Made by a program: the position numbers and the translations under genes | The notes under the pieces: model-generated | The model's input: the letters and a program-made list of their open reading frames with translations, nothing else | Database searches by the model: none | What the model was told of the DNA's origin: nothing | Origin: Paludibacteraceae bacterium | GTDB taxonomy: Bacteria; Bacteroidota; Bacteroidia; Bacteroidales; Paludibacteraceae | NCBI GenBank assembly: GCA_017553575.1 | Contig: JAFZKQ010000065.1 | Span: 1-38,937, forward strand | Reading direction: 5' to 3' | DNA: 38,937 nucleotides | Shown here: positions 7,941-16,551 of the stretch, piece after piece | How positions within the stretch are numbered: position 1 is the stretch's first letter | Layout of the letters: each line of letters begins with the position of its first letter

Positions 7941-9302
7941 ATGGCACAAAAACCTTCCATACCTAAGGGTACAAGAGATTTCGCACCAATAGAGATGGCG
8001 CGTCGTAATTATATATTCAACACCATCAAAGAGGTGTTCCGTTTGTATGGTTTTCAGCAGATTGAGACTCCTGCCATGGAGAACCTTTCCACGCTTATGG
8101 GAAAGTATGGCGATGAGGGAGATAAGCTCCTTTTCAAGATTTTGAATTCGGGCGATTTCTTGTCTGGTGTGGAGCAAGCAGACTTGGAGAGCCGTAACTC
8201 CTTGAAATTGACCAATAAGATTTCGGAGAAGGGCTTGCGTTATGACTTGACGGTGCCTTTTGCCCGTTTCGTCGTGATGAACCGCGATAAGTTGAGCTTC
8301 CCGTTCAAGCGTTATCAGATCCAGCCCGTATGGCGTGCGGATAAGCCTCAGAAGGGCCGTTACCGTGAGTTCTATCAATGCGATGTCGATGTGGTGGGTA
8401 GCGACTCTTTGATGAATGAGGTGGAGTTGATCCAAATCGTTGACGAGGTCTATCGTCGTTTGAAGGTGAATGTCTGCGTGAAACTCAACAACCGTAAGAT
8501 TTTGACGGGAATCGCAGAGGTGATTGGTCAGGCGGATAAGATCGTTGACATTACCGTTGCCATCGACAAGTTGGATAAGATTGGTTTGGAGAATGTCAAT
8601 GCGGAGTTGGCTTCCAAAGGCATTCCGGAAGAGTCCATCGCCAAGTTGCAGCCGATCATTTTGTTGCAAGGCACGAACGAAGAGAAATTGCAGACCATCC
8701 GCGAGGTGCTTGCCTCTTCTGAAATCGGTTTGAAGGGAGTAGAGGAGATTGCTACGATTTTGGAGTACGTCAAGTTGGTGGGTGTCCAGACGGAGGTCGA
8801 GTTGGATCTTACGTTGGCGCGTGGTTTGAATTATTATACGGGTGCTATTTTCGAGGTGAAGGCGAAGGATGTCCAGATCGGAAGTATCACGGGCGGTGGC
8901 CGCTACGACAATTTGACGGGCGTCTTCGGTATGGATGGCGTTTCGGGTGTTGGCATCTCGTTTGGTGCAGACCGTATCTACGATGTCTTGAACCAATTGG
9001 ATCTGTATCCTGCGGAGATGTTGCAGTCCACGAAGGTGATTTTCGTCACGTTCGGACAGGAGGAGTTGAAGTATGCATTGGGTTGTTTGAAGAGTGTCCG
9101 CGCTGCAGGTTTGGCTGCCGAGGTTTATCCGGAGCCTGCCAAGATGAAGAAGCAGATGGGTTATGCCGATGGAAAGGGTATCCCGTATGTTGCGATCATC
9201 GGCGAGACGGAGATGGCGGAAAACAAGGTGATGCTCAAGGATATGCAGAGTGGCGAGCAAAAGCTCGTTTCTGTTGAGGAGATGATTTCTTTGTTAAAAT
9301 AA
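7941..9302 (+). CDS. hisS: Histidyl-tRNA synthetase
   Basis: 453 residues, a class II aminoacyl-tRNA synthetase that charges tRNA-His. The N-terminus [13 protein letters not shown] is characteristic. Motif 2 is in [20 protein letters not shown] near residues 132-151, the histidine-specific loop is [15 protein letters not shown] near 292-306, and motif 3 is [15 protein letters not shown] near 335-349. A C-terminal anticodon-binding domain follows. The gene is on the same strand as kdsA with a 42-base gap and no terminator seen between them. A long open frame on the opposite strand is only its shadow. Confidence 0.97.
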   Translation: MAQKPSIPKGTRDFAPIEMARRNYIFNTIKEVFRLYGFQQIETPAMENLSTLMGKYGDEGDKLLFKILNSGDFLSGVEQADLESRNSLKLTNKISEKGLRYDLTVPFARFVVMNRDKLSFPFKRYQIQPVWRADKPQKGRYREFYQCDVDVVGSDSLMNEVELIQIVDEVYRRLKVNVCVKLNNRKILTGIAEVIGQADKIVDITVAIDKLDKIGLENVNAELASKGIPEESIAKLQPIILLQGTNEEKLQTIREVLASSEIGLKGVEEIATILEYVKLVGVQTEVELDLTLARGLNYYTGAIFEVKAKDVQIGSITGGGRYDNLTGVFGMDGVSGVGISFGADRIYDVLNQLDLYPAEMLQSTKVIFVTFGQEELKYALGCLKSVRAAGLAAEVYPEPAKMKKQMGYADGKGIPYVAIIGETEMAENKVMLKDMQSGEQKLVSVEEMISLLK

Positions 9303-9310
9303 AGGAATCG

Positions 9311-9341
9311 TTTGTATTTTTATAAAATAAGTTTATATTTG
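9311..9341 (+). promoter_or_regulatory. Bacteroidota-type promoter for the carboxynorspermidine synthase gene
   Basis: TTTG at 9311-9314, a 19-base spacer and TATATTTG at 9334-9341 match the consensus fully. The leader to the start codon at 9421 is about 70 bases and contains an imperfect stem-loop around CTTTTCTTAAGAAAG (9362-9376). Confidence 0.75.
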
Positions 9342-9420
9342 TATTCAAATTTATCACGGCTTTTCTTAAGAAAGGGTGGTGAATTGTATATTTAGTGTAT
9401 AAACATAAACAACAAGAAGA

Positions 9421-10635
9421 ATGTCTAAAGTTCTTATTATCGGAGTGGGCGGTGTTGGTACCGTAGTGTGTCACAAGGTGGCACAAAATGCTAACGTCTT
9501 TACGGATATTGTTGTCGCAAGCCGTACAAAGGCGAAGTGTGATGCTGTTGCAGCGGTATTGAAAGAGCGTTATGGTGTTTCGGTCACCACAGACAAGGTG
9601 GATGCCGACTACACGGATCAAATTGTTGCTTTGTTTAAGAAGCATAAGCCTGAATTGGTCATCAATGTGGCACTTCCATACCAAGACTTGAATATTATGG
9701 ATGCATGCCTCGAATGTGGTGTCAATTATTTGGATACGGCCAACTACGAACCTAAGGATGAGGCTCATTTTGAGTATAGCTGGCAGTGGGCTTATAAGGA
9801 GAAATTCGAGAAGGCTGGTTTGACGGCTATCCTCGGCTGTGGTTTTGACCCAGGAGTCTCCGGCGTTTATACGGCTTATGCGGCTAAGCATCACTTCAAG
9901 GAGATGCAGTATCTTGACATTGTCGATTGTAATGCAGGAAACCACCATAAGGCTTTTGCCACGAATTTCAACCCAGAAATCAATATCCGCGAGATTACCC
10001 AAAAGGGTCGTTTCTATCAGGACGGAAAATGGGTGGAGACCGGTGCCTTGGAGATTCACAAGGCTTTGACTTACCCTAACATCGGTCCAAGGGAATCTTA
10101 TTTGATGTACCACGAGGAGTTGGAGTCGTTGGTGAAGAATTTCCCTTCCATCAAGCGTGCTCGTTTCTGGATGACTTTCGGACAGGAGTATCTGACGCAT
10201 CTTCGTGTGATCCAAAATATTGGTATGGCTCGTATTGACGAGGTGGAGTACAACGGTGTGAAGATCGTTCCGCTTCAGTTCTTGAAGGCCGTTCTTCCTA
10301 ATCCTCAGGATTTGGGCGAGAACTACGAGGGTGAGACCAGCATCGGTTGCCGTATCAGTGGTATCGGTAAGGATGGTAAGCAGTTGACTTACTATGTCTA
10401 TAACAACTGTAGCCACCAAGAGGCTTACAAGGAGACTGGAATGCAAGGTGTCAGCTATACGACAGGTGTGCCTGCTATGATTGGTGCCATGATGTTCTGC
10501 ACGGGTCAATGGAAGCGTCCGGGCGTATGGAACGTGGAGGATTTCGATCCAGATCCGTTCATGGCAGAGTTGAACAAACATGGATTGCCTTGGCACGAGG
10601 TATTCAACGGAGATTTGGAATTAGACCAAATATAA
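9421..10635 (+). CDS. Carboxynorspermidine synthase (saccharopine dehydrogenase family)
   Basis: A 404-residue NAD(P)-dependent enzyme of the saccharopine dehydrogenase family. The Rossmann loop IGVGGVGTVV is at about residues 7-16; VINVALPYQDLNIMDACL and NYLDTANYEP follow as in carboxynorspermidine dehydrogenases. In family terms it reductively couples a diamine with aspartate semialdehyde to give carboxynorspermidine or carboxyspermidine, the first step of the alternative polyamine pathway. Its usual partner, the PLP-dependent decarboxylase NspC, is not next to it here. It has its own consensus promoter. A saccharopine dehydrogenase role in lysine metabolism is the alternative, but length and motifs fit the polyamine enzyme better. 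Confidence 0.85.
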   Translation: MSKVLIIGVGGVGTVVCHKVAQNANVFTDIVVASRTKAKCDAVAAVLKERYGVSVTTDKVDADYTDQIVALFKKHKPELVINVALPYQDLNIMDACLECGVNYLDTANYEPKDEAHFEYSWQWAYKEKFEKAGLTAILGCGFDPGVSGVYTAYAAKHHFKEMQYLDIVDCNAGNHHKAFATNFNPEINIREITQKGRFYQDGKWVETGALEIHKALTYPNIGPRESYLMYHEELESLVKNFPSIKRARFWMTFGQEYLTHLRVIQNIGMARIDEVEYNGVKIVPLQFLKAVLPNPQDLGENYEGETSIGCRISGIGKDGKQLTYYVYNNCSHQEAYKETGMQGVSYTTGVPAMIGAMMFCTGQWKRPGVWNVEDFDPDPFMAELNKHGLPWHEVFNGDLELDQI

Positions 10636-10658
10636 TTTTATTGGTATTATTGTTAATG

Positions 10659-10686
10659 GTAGAGACAGGGTTTGCCTTGTCTCTAC
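10659..10686. repeat. GTAG-headed palindrome (copy 1)
   Basis: GTAGAGACAGGG (10659-10670) and CCTTGTCTCTAC (10675-10686) form a 12-pair stem with one G-T wobble and a TTTG loop. A decayed half copy (CCTTGTTTCTACCG) follows at 10699-10712. There is no T-tract on either strand, so a simple terminator is doubtful. A related palindrome lies at 30688-30720. Confidence 0.75.
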
Positions 10687-10725
10687 TGTTTATATACGCC
10701 TTGTTTCTACCGTAACAATGCAATC

Positions 10726-10785
10726 TAATTAAGAATTAAAATTCCCTTTGTTTGTCTGATTTTTTGATACGATTCAAAATTCAAA
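10726..10785. repeat. AT-rich inverted repeat tract (copy 1)
   Basis: The left arm AATTAAGAATTAAAATTC and the right arm GATTCAAAATTCAAAATTC are imperfectly complementary. A similar pair of arms is found at 33963-34053. It lies at the 3' end of hsdR, in a gap between convergent genes. Confidence 0.45.
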
Positions 10786-10792
10786 ATTCTCC

Positions 10793-13700
10793 CTACACCG
10801 AAACCACCCCATGGAGTTCATCGATATATTTCGCCAAAGGTACCATATAGGCATTGAAAACATCTAACCGTTCGTAAAAAGGAGATTCGTTCACTACCGT
10901 GAATTTCGTAATGTCCCCATTTTCACAAACATAGCTGATTATTGTCATCAAGAAATCTTCTTGTTCTGAATTGAGTTCCATGTTCGATAGGAAAGTGCTG
11001 AATCGTCGCATCGCCACGGCTCGGTCCACCCCAATCATCGAACGGATGAGTATCGCCACATTGGAGCCGCAGAGCTTCCCCTCCGTATATTGTTCGTAGT
11101 CGGCTTTGCTGCCTAACTCTTCCCACAGGATGCGCTCTAATTCGTGGATGTCTTGCGGAGTCAACTGCTCCAAGTTGTAGATCTTGTCCAAAACGGGCAA
11201 ATGCCTGTTCTCCGTAAGGAACTCAATGATGCGTTGCTTGTAGCTTACTTTGGGCGTTACGCCTTCCACTTCTCCGTCTTCGGTGGTTAAGTCGTCGATG
11301 TTGACGATGAACCATTTCTTTATCCCGCCCGTAAGGAACTTCATCAGTTCTCGTAGGTCGGCTCGTACTTTTTCGAGCCATTGCAACGATGCGTTTTGCC
11401 AAGCTGCCTCGGAAAGGACTTCTTGTATCGTCCCCATCTTTGCCATGACTTGTGGCAGGGAGGCCATCTCCTCTAGTTTCTGGGCGACTAGCTTTACCCG
11501 TTGTATGCTTTTCGTAGGGTTCACCTCTTGGTCGAGGAGCCCTAATTCAATGGTCAGGACCATCACGTCGAACTTCTTGGCGCTTTCGTCCAGCGTGCTT
11601 TTGGCTAACAACGGAGAGATCTCTTTTTTCAAGCTTACCACATCCATGTCGGATATGTACGCCCATGCGTCTGCTTGCTTGAAATGGCTCACGGTCTCCC
11701 ATTTCATCCTTACGGAGATATGGTTGTCCGACAACGCCTCGACTTGTTCGTGGAGCATCGCCTTGATCTCGTCGTGGAGGCTCTTGCAGTACGCATCTTC
11801 TTGATATTGTTGGTGTTGAAGATGGAAGGCGATGTCGGTGCGCAAACAGAAGATACGCTCGGTCAGGGATAGGGTGGTGGTTGCCTCGTGATTGTTTATT
11901 TCTTTCCCGAAGTAGTCGAAGTTGCCACACCAGTCGAAGATGTAGAAATATTCCTTGTCTTTGCCCGGACCGAAAATGTCCTTGCTTAGCCTCGTGCCTC
12001 GTCCGATCATCTGCAGATATTTGATCTTGCTCTTCACGGGCTTGAAGAAGACCAGGTTGAGGATGTCGGGCACGTCGATGCCGGTATCCAGCATGTCGAC
12101 CGAAACGGCTATCTGTGGGTCCGAGTCTCGTAGCTCGAACCGGTCAATCAGGTCATGCGCATAGGTGACGTAATTGTCGATCAATACGCAAAAATTGGCT
12201 CCGTATTCTGGGTATAGGATGTTGAAGCGTTGCACGATCATCTCGGCGTGGCGGTGGTTGTAGGCGAAGATGACGCTCTTTCCGATGCGCTCGCCACTCT
12301 GCACCTTCAGTCCATTTTCCATCAGGTCTTGTAGCACCTTATCGATGGTGTCTTGGTTGAAGATGTAGCTGAATATCTCGTTGTTGGCGATGTCCCTTCC
12401 TGCGATTTGCTCGTATTCCCACACCAGTTCCAACTGCCGTCTCTCCTCTTCTGTGAGCTTGTCGTATTTGATGCCCTCTCTTAGGATGAGCGACCCGCGC
12501 TTGAACCCGTGGTAGTTGACCAAATACTTGTCGCCCACGGCTTCATCGAGTTCGTAGGCGAAGTTGGGTTGTCCATCCTCCACTTGGAATATCTCGTAGG
12601 TGCTTCGGTCCACGTCCTCGCGTGGGGTGGCGGTGAGGCCGACTAGCATGGCGTCGAAATAGTTGAACACCGCCCCGTATTTTCCGAAGATGCTACGGTG
12701 CGCCTCGTCGATGATGATCAGGTCGAAATGGCCCACGGAATAGAGCTTGTCGTCCGTGTCGATGTAGTTGATCATCGTCTGGTAGGTGGAGAAGATGATG
12801 CGTGCGTTGATGTCCTTTTTCTCTTCGCTATCCTTCTCGCTGAGCACGCAGGTGGTGGTGTTGGGCAGGAGTTTTACGAAGTTCTTGTGCGCTTGGCTCA
12901 CCAGGCTGGTGCGGTCGGCGAGGAAGAGGACATTCTTCACCCAGTTGTTGCGCATCAGCACATCCACCAGCGAGATGGAGACCCTCGTCTTTCCGGTACC
13001 TGTGGCCATCACCAGCAGGGCTTTGCGGTGTTTTTGGTTGTAGTGTTCGCAGACGGCTTTGATGGCCATCTTTTGGTAGTGTCGGTCGGTAATCTCCTCC
13101 TTTACGGAGAAGTCGCTGATGTCTGTCCGGCCTCGTTTCTGGATCAAACGCTCCAGGTCGTCGGCTGTGTGGAAGCCGAACAAAGGTCGTGGCGGATAGC
13201 CCAAACCGTCGATGATATGGGTCCTGAATCCGTTGGTATAGTAGATGACTGGACGCACGCCGTACTGGGCTTCCAAACAGTCTGCGTAGAGTTCCGCCTG
13301 ATGCTTGCCTACGACAGGCTCTACCGAGGTTCGTTTGGCCTCGATGACGGCCAGCGGCAGTCCGTTGCTGCTGAAAAGCACGTAGTCTGCATACCCGATG
13401 CCTTCGTTGTTGGGCATGCCGTGGACTTCCACCTCGATGCAGGCCTTCAACGGTTGCACAGCGCCTTCTGTGTCGAGCACTTCCCAACCTGCTTCCCGAA
13501 GCATGAGGTCGATAAACATTTTGCGTGTCTCGGCCTCCGAAAACTCGGTAGGGAGCTCCGCCACGGGCGTGGTGTCGGCAATGGCCTCCTTGGCAGACGA
13601 GGTGATGAGGGTGTCGCTCTCCTTTACCTGCACCACGGAAGGCGTGACCACTGAGGTCTCCACTCCTTTGGGAATCAAGTTCTTGTCGAAGGGTTTCACC

Positions 13701-14083
13701 TCCTCCACCACCTTCAGTTTCAGGAGTATGGCGCCGACCACGTTGTAGAGGTTGAGCAGGGTGAAGAAGGATTCCTTCTTCGTCACGTTACCCGAGTGTG
13801 CGGCGGCGTTACCCACTTTTCGGATATAGTGGACCGCCATCATCACACGGTCGTCGTTGATGAAGGTGCGGAACGGTTCACCGTCAATCAGTTCGAAGAG
13901 CGAGGTTCGTTCCGGCGTTGAGATGTTCTTCATCATATAGAGCGAACGGACCATATACTCCAACGCCTTTCGGGCATTGATGGCACAGAATTCAGCGTTG
14001 TCGCACTGATGCTCTTCCGCTGCCGAGCAGAAGCGGTAAAGGTCGTTGAGACCGAGCGGTTTTATGTAGTCGAAATTTCGCAT
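10793..14083 (-). CDS. hsdR: Type I restriction enzyme, R subunit (HsdR)
   Basis: A 1096-residue motor and nuclease subunit. Residues 1-120 resemble the DUF4145-like N-terminal domain found in EcoEI-type HsdR. The PD-(D/E)xK nuclease core is visible as GYADYVLFSSNG followed by AVIEAKR near residue 247. The SF2 helicase has motif I ATGTGKTR near 360, DEAH in IIIDEAHRS near 457, GLTATP near 480 and motif VI QMIGRGTRLS near 690. The C-terminus matches the EcoEI_R_C type that docks on the methylase. With HsdM and HsdS it would translocate and cut unmodified DNA. The frame is also open to a TTG two codons upstream; the ATG at 14083 is chosen. It is intact. It is separated from hsdS by 186 bases that contain palindromes, so it may have separate expression. 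Confidence 0.95.
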   Translation of the reverse strand: MRNFDYIKPLGLNDLYRFCSAAEEHQCDNAEFCAINARKALEYMVRSLYMMKNISTPERTSLFELIDGEPFRTFINDDRVMMAVHYIRKVGNAAAHSGNVTKKESFFTLLNLYNVVGAILLKLKVVEEVKPFDKNLIPKGVETSVVTPSVVQVKESDTLITSSAKEAIADTTPVAELPTEFSEAETRKMFIDLMLREAGWEVLDTEGAVQPLKACIEVEVHGMPNNEGIGYADYVLFSSNGLPLAVIEAKRTSVEPVVGKHQAELYADCLEAQYGVRPVIYYTNGFRTHIIDGLGYPPRPLFGFHTADDLERLIQKRGRTDISDFSVKEEITDRHYQKMAIKAVCEHYNQKHRKALLVMATGTGKTRVSISLVDVLMRNNWVKNVLFLADRTSLVSQAHKNFVKLLPNTTTCVLSEKDSEEKKDINARIIFSTYQTMINYIDTDDKLYSVGHFDLIIIDEAHRSIFGKYGAVFNYFDAMLVGLTATPREDVDRSTYEIFQVEDGQPNFAYELDEAVGDKYLVNYHGFKRGSLILREGIKYDKLTEEERRQLELVWEYEQIAGRDIANNEIFSYIFNQDTIDKVLQDLMENGLKVQSGERIGKSVIFAYNHRHAEMIVQRFNILYPEYGANFCVLIDNYVTYAHDLIDRFELRDSDPQIAVSVDMLDTGIDVPDILNLVFFKPVKSKIKYLQMIGRGTRLSKDIFGPGKDKEYFYIFDWCGNFDYFGKEINNHEATTTLSLTERIFCLRTDIAFHLQHQQYQEDAYCKSLHDEIKAMLHEQVEALSDNHISVRMKWETVSHFKQADAWAYISDMDVVSLKKEISPLLAKSTLDESAKKFDVMVLTIELGLLDQEVNPTKSIQRVKLVAQKLEEMASLPQVMAKMGTIQEVLSEAAWQNASLQWLEKVRADLRELMKFLTGGIKKWFIVNIDDLTTEDGEVEGVTPKVSYKQRIIEFLTENRHLPVLDKIYNLEQLTPQDIHELERILWEELGSKADYEQYTEGKLCGSNVAILIRSMIGVDRAVAMRRFSTFLSNMELNSEQEDFLMTIISYVCENGDITKFTVVNESPFYERLDVFNAYMVPLAKYIDELHGVVSV

Positions 14084-14269
14084 ACGCAAATACCACAGAG
14101 GGCTTTAAAAATCGCATCGTTTTATACCCCGTAGGGATTTTATGGCTTATGGTGTATCATTCGAAAATCCCTGAAGGGTTTCGAGATTCATCAATTCGTT
14201 TTTAAATATACATCTTTTTTCCATACATCCGTTTCTGCGAGGATGTATATTTTGATCACCACGAGGGGT
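14084..14269. repeat. Palindrome-bearing gap between hsdS and hsdR
   Basis: The gap holds TACCCCGTAGGGAT (14125-14138), with CCC/GGG arms around a CGTA core, and the stem-loop CGAAAATCCCTGAAGGGTTT with its final CG at 14162-14183, where CGAAA pairs with TTTCG and CCCT with AGGG. Similar short arms (CCCT/AGGG) occur in both. No T-tract makes either a clear terminator and no TAnnTTTG box for hsdR was found. They may be REP-like elements. Confidence 0.5.
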
Positions 14270-15391
14270 TTACCCGAAATATTTATCCATCGTATAATCA
14301 AACAGTTTCTGCGTCTCGGCGATGGATTGGCTGATGGCGGCTTTCTGCTTCTCTATCGCTTCGATTTTTGCGGCAAATGACTGCTGCAAGGGTAGAGGGG
14401 GAAGGATGATTGGAAAATCATTAAGCGTAGTTTGATTTAAGTTTGAAATGTTGCAACCTCGCCCACTCATTGTTAATGCTTTATGGCTTGATGGCAACTT
14501 CAATAATGAGTTGATGTAAAAAGGTAATGCCGTACCATTGGTAATTCTTGCTCTAATACAAAAACCGCTAAATGTCACCTCCAAATTATTTGTCTTTACA
14601 AGGATATTTCTCGCTATTAATTGTTTGTTCCCATTTGAACGTACGAATAGAATATCATTATCTTGTAGCAAATACCCATCATCAATTGTATCATTTGCAT
14701 AAATGGTAGTTAGTTCATTGTTACAACTAATTTCGGATTTCATTTGGAAATCACTTACTCCAATAATATGATACTTCTTCCCTGTTTCATTCGGTGAATA
14801 ATTCAATCCGTTCTTGAATGTTGCAACTTCTCCTAACCTCTTCACCTCCCATCCCTTCTCATTCTCCACAGGATCCCCGAACATATCATAGAAAACCGCT
14901 TGCGCAAGGGTGTCCAATTCCTTGAGTTGGGCTTGCTGCTTGTCGATGATGGATTGGAGAAGGTCTAGCTCGGAGACGATGCGGGATTGCTCTCCTGTGG
15001 GTGGAATAGGTACGGAAATGTCTTTAAGTAATTTATAGTGTCTTGAATATCCTAAACTTGGGATTTTGCACCATTGCAAATAATAGAACAAGAATTTTGC
15101 AGACAAAGCGTTTATGGGTTGTAATATTTTGACACCATCAGCACCTAGTACAAAATCAAAATCCACATATTTTAATACCCTTGTGTGATCTCCAAAGATA
15201 ACAATAGGTTTGTGAATTTTAAAAACGTCAGCTTCTTCATTCCAATAACCAGAAATAAGACTTTCTTCTTGAGAGACAATGGGGTATATGCCATTGCTTA
15301 GGTAATCAGAAGATTGTAATTTTGGTGTGTTTTTCACCTTTTCTAAGCAATCCTCAAATTTCTTATATGTCCAGTTTTCCTTCATTGTCAT
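14270..15391 (-). CDS. hsdS: Type I restriction enzyme, specificity subunit (HsdS)
   Basis: 373 residues with the usual two-half layout. Target recognition domain 1 covers about residues 1-105 (ENWTYKKFEDCLEKV start), followed by a conserved helical spacer, PTGEQSRIVSELDLLQSI to about residue 160. Target recognition domain 2 begins with WEVKRLGEVATFKNG and runs to about 320, followed by the second spacer, PLPLQQSFAAKIEAIEKQ. The recognition domains are much more AT-rich than the spacers and the neighbouring genes, as is common where recognition domains are exchanged by recombination. It would set the DNA sequence recognised by the complex. Its start codon overlaps the stop of the transposase-like gene (ATGA), so translation is probably coupled. 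No second partial hsdS or inverted copy was seen nearby. Confidence 0.93.
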   Translation of the reverse strand: MTMKENWTYKKFEDCLEKVKNTPKLQSSDYLSNGIYPIVSQEESLISGYWNEEADVFKIHKPIVIFGDHTRVLKYVDFDFVLGADGVKILQPINALSAKFLFYYLQWCKIPSLGYSRHYKLLKDISVPIPPTGEQSRIVSELDLLQSIIDKQQAQLKELDTLAQAVFYDMFGDPVENEKGWEVKRLGEVATFKNGLNYSPNETGKKYHIIGVSDFQMKSEISCNNELTTIYANDTIDDGYLLQDNDILFVRSNGNKQLIARNILVKTNNLEVTFSGFCIRARITNGTALPFYINSLLKLPSSHKALTMSGRGCNISNLNQTTLNDFPIILPPLPLQQSFAAKIEAIEKQKAAISQSIAETQKLFDYTMDKYFG

Positions 15392-16539
15392 TTAATAATT
15401 TTAGCGTTGCCGTTGAAGGCGCATAATTCAGCGGCGAGGTTATTCAGGTTATGGAAACGGCTATAGTCGCTGTTGGAAGGGACGCCGTTCACATCGTTCA
15501 TTTCGTCGAGGCCCCACGGGGCAAGGATGAGCAAGCTGCCGTTGGCGCAGGCCTCGAAGCGTTGGCGCTCAGGTTTCCAGTAGGGCGTTATCGGCTCTTT
15601 CTGCAAATGGATGAGCGGGTAGCCCTTTTCGATGCAATCGTTCTTCATCAGCAGTTCGCCACGGGAGATGCCCGGCGTCACTATCACCGTCTGTCCTTTG
15701 AGGATGGCGGCGGTCCATTGTTCGCGCTCATGGGCATAGTCGGCCGTGCACTCGTAGGGCTCACCCGAGAGGGGGTGTCGTCGGTGGCAATGCACCTGCA
15801 CCTTGTTCGCCCATCGCAGGAGGAAGAGGTTGCCGAACGTGCCGAACGAGCGGCCTCCGATCTGCACATGCAGGCTCCTCCGCATCACATCGGGTAACAA
15901 CCGCCGCAAGATGGCACGGCGCGGGTTGTCATGCACATAGGCGATCATCGCCTCCCGATGCCGATTGTCGAGGCACACGGTGTCATCGTAGTTGTCATCG
16001 AAGAGGGGGCGCTGCTCGCGGGCCACGAGGGCGTAGTATTCTTGCCTTCGCTTTTTTGACAGGTTGCGTATCAAATCTGCTTCATTGTCATATTGGGCGG
16101 CCTTCGCCCGCAACACTGCTGAGACGCCAGGACCCGCACAGGCGTCCGGTATCGGACGCAAAGCTGATGGCGCCAGTCCTTGCATCTGTTGCCATCTGCT
16201 GGTGCTTGCCGCCTTGAATGCCTGCATTATATCGCCTAGGCTCTTTTTCTCCATCGCCTCCCTCACCTCAATCACCCCATGGAAATGGTCAGGCATGCAT
16301 ACGCAGGCATGTACCGCCACATCGTTGCCGTGCAGCTCCTTCTGAAGGGTGGGTATCTGCTCCCAGAATTGTCGCACCACTTCACCCAAGGGTGACAGTT
16401 GCACCCCGGGGTGTTGCGCATCGCTTCCCAATGAACCAAGCAACGGCTCACGCCCGCTCACCACCAACGTGATGAGGTAGGTGCCGATGCCGTGGTAATC
16501 GTGGCCGGGGTTGCGTGGACGATAGGATGATGTGACCAT
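15388..16539 (-). CDS. HUH (Y1/REP-associated) transposase-like protein with C-terminal extension
   Basis: A 383-residue protein. The N-terminal half has the Y1 transposase plan: GIGTYLITLVVSGREP strand, then the HUH motif in CMPDHFHGVIEV (His-Phe-His), and a candidate nucleophile tyrosine in AMIAYVHDNPRRAI near residue 192. This matches REP-associated tyrosine transposases (RAYTs). After about residue 215 there is an additional domain with IVTPGISRGELLM, GYPLIHLQKEP and ERQRFEACANGSLLILAPW; this pattern suggests a DprA-like Rossmann nucleotide-binding fold, an inference only. It lies 12 bases after hsdM and overlaps hsdS by four bases. No terminal repeats of an insertion sequence are evident around it. 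It could be a domesticated nicking or strand-transfer enzyme working with the restriction system, or a passenger. Confidence 0.85.
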   Translation of the reverse strand: MVTSSYRPRNPGHDYHGIGTYLITLVVSGREPLLGSLGSDAQHPGVQLSPLGEVVRQFWEQIPTLQKELHGNDVAVHACVCMPDHFHGVIEVREAMEKKSLGDIMQAFKAASTSRWQQMQGLAPSALRPIPDACAGPGVSAVLRAKAAQYDNEADLIRNLSKKRRQEYYALVAREQRPLFDDNYDDTVCLDNRHREAMIAYVHDNPRRAILRRLLPDVMRRSLHVQIGGRSFGTFGNLFLLRWANKVQVHCHRRHPLSGEPYECTADYAHEREQWTAAILKGQTVIVTPGISRGELLMKNDCIEKGYPLIHLQKEPITPYWKPERQRFEACANGSLLILAPWGLDEMNDVNGVPSNSDYSRFHNLNNLAAELCAFNGNAKIIK

Positions 16540-16551
16540 ACGCTCTTATTG

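Noticed and set aside
7926-9260. Long open frame opposite hisS (444 codons, minus strand)
   Set aside because: It lies almost wholly antisense to an obvious hisS, its product is arginine-, leucine- and histidine-rich without motifs, and it reflects codon bias of the real gene.
9235-10596. Long open frame opposite the carboxynorspermidine synthase gene (453 codons, minus strand)
   Set aside because: Antisense to a well-supported gene with its own promoter; no recognisable motif.
12698-13654. Plus-strand frame within hsdR (318 codons)
   Set aside because: Antisense to the helicase core of hsdR, of biased composition, no motif.
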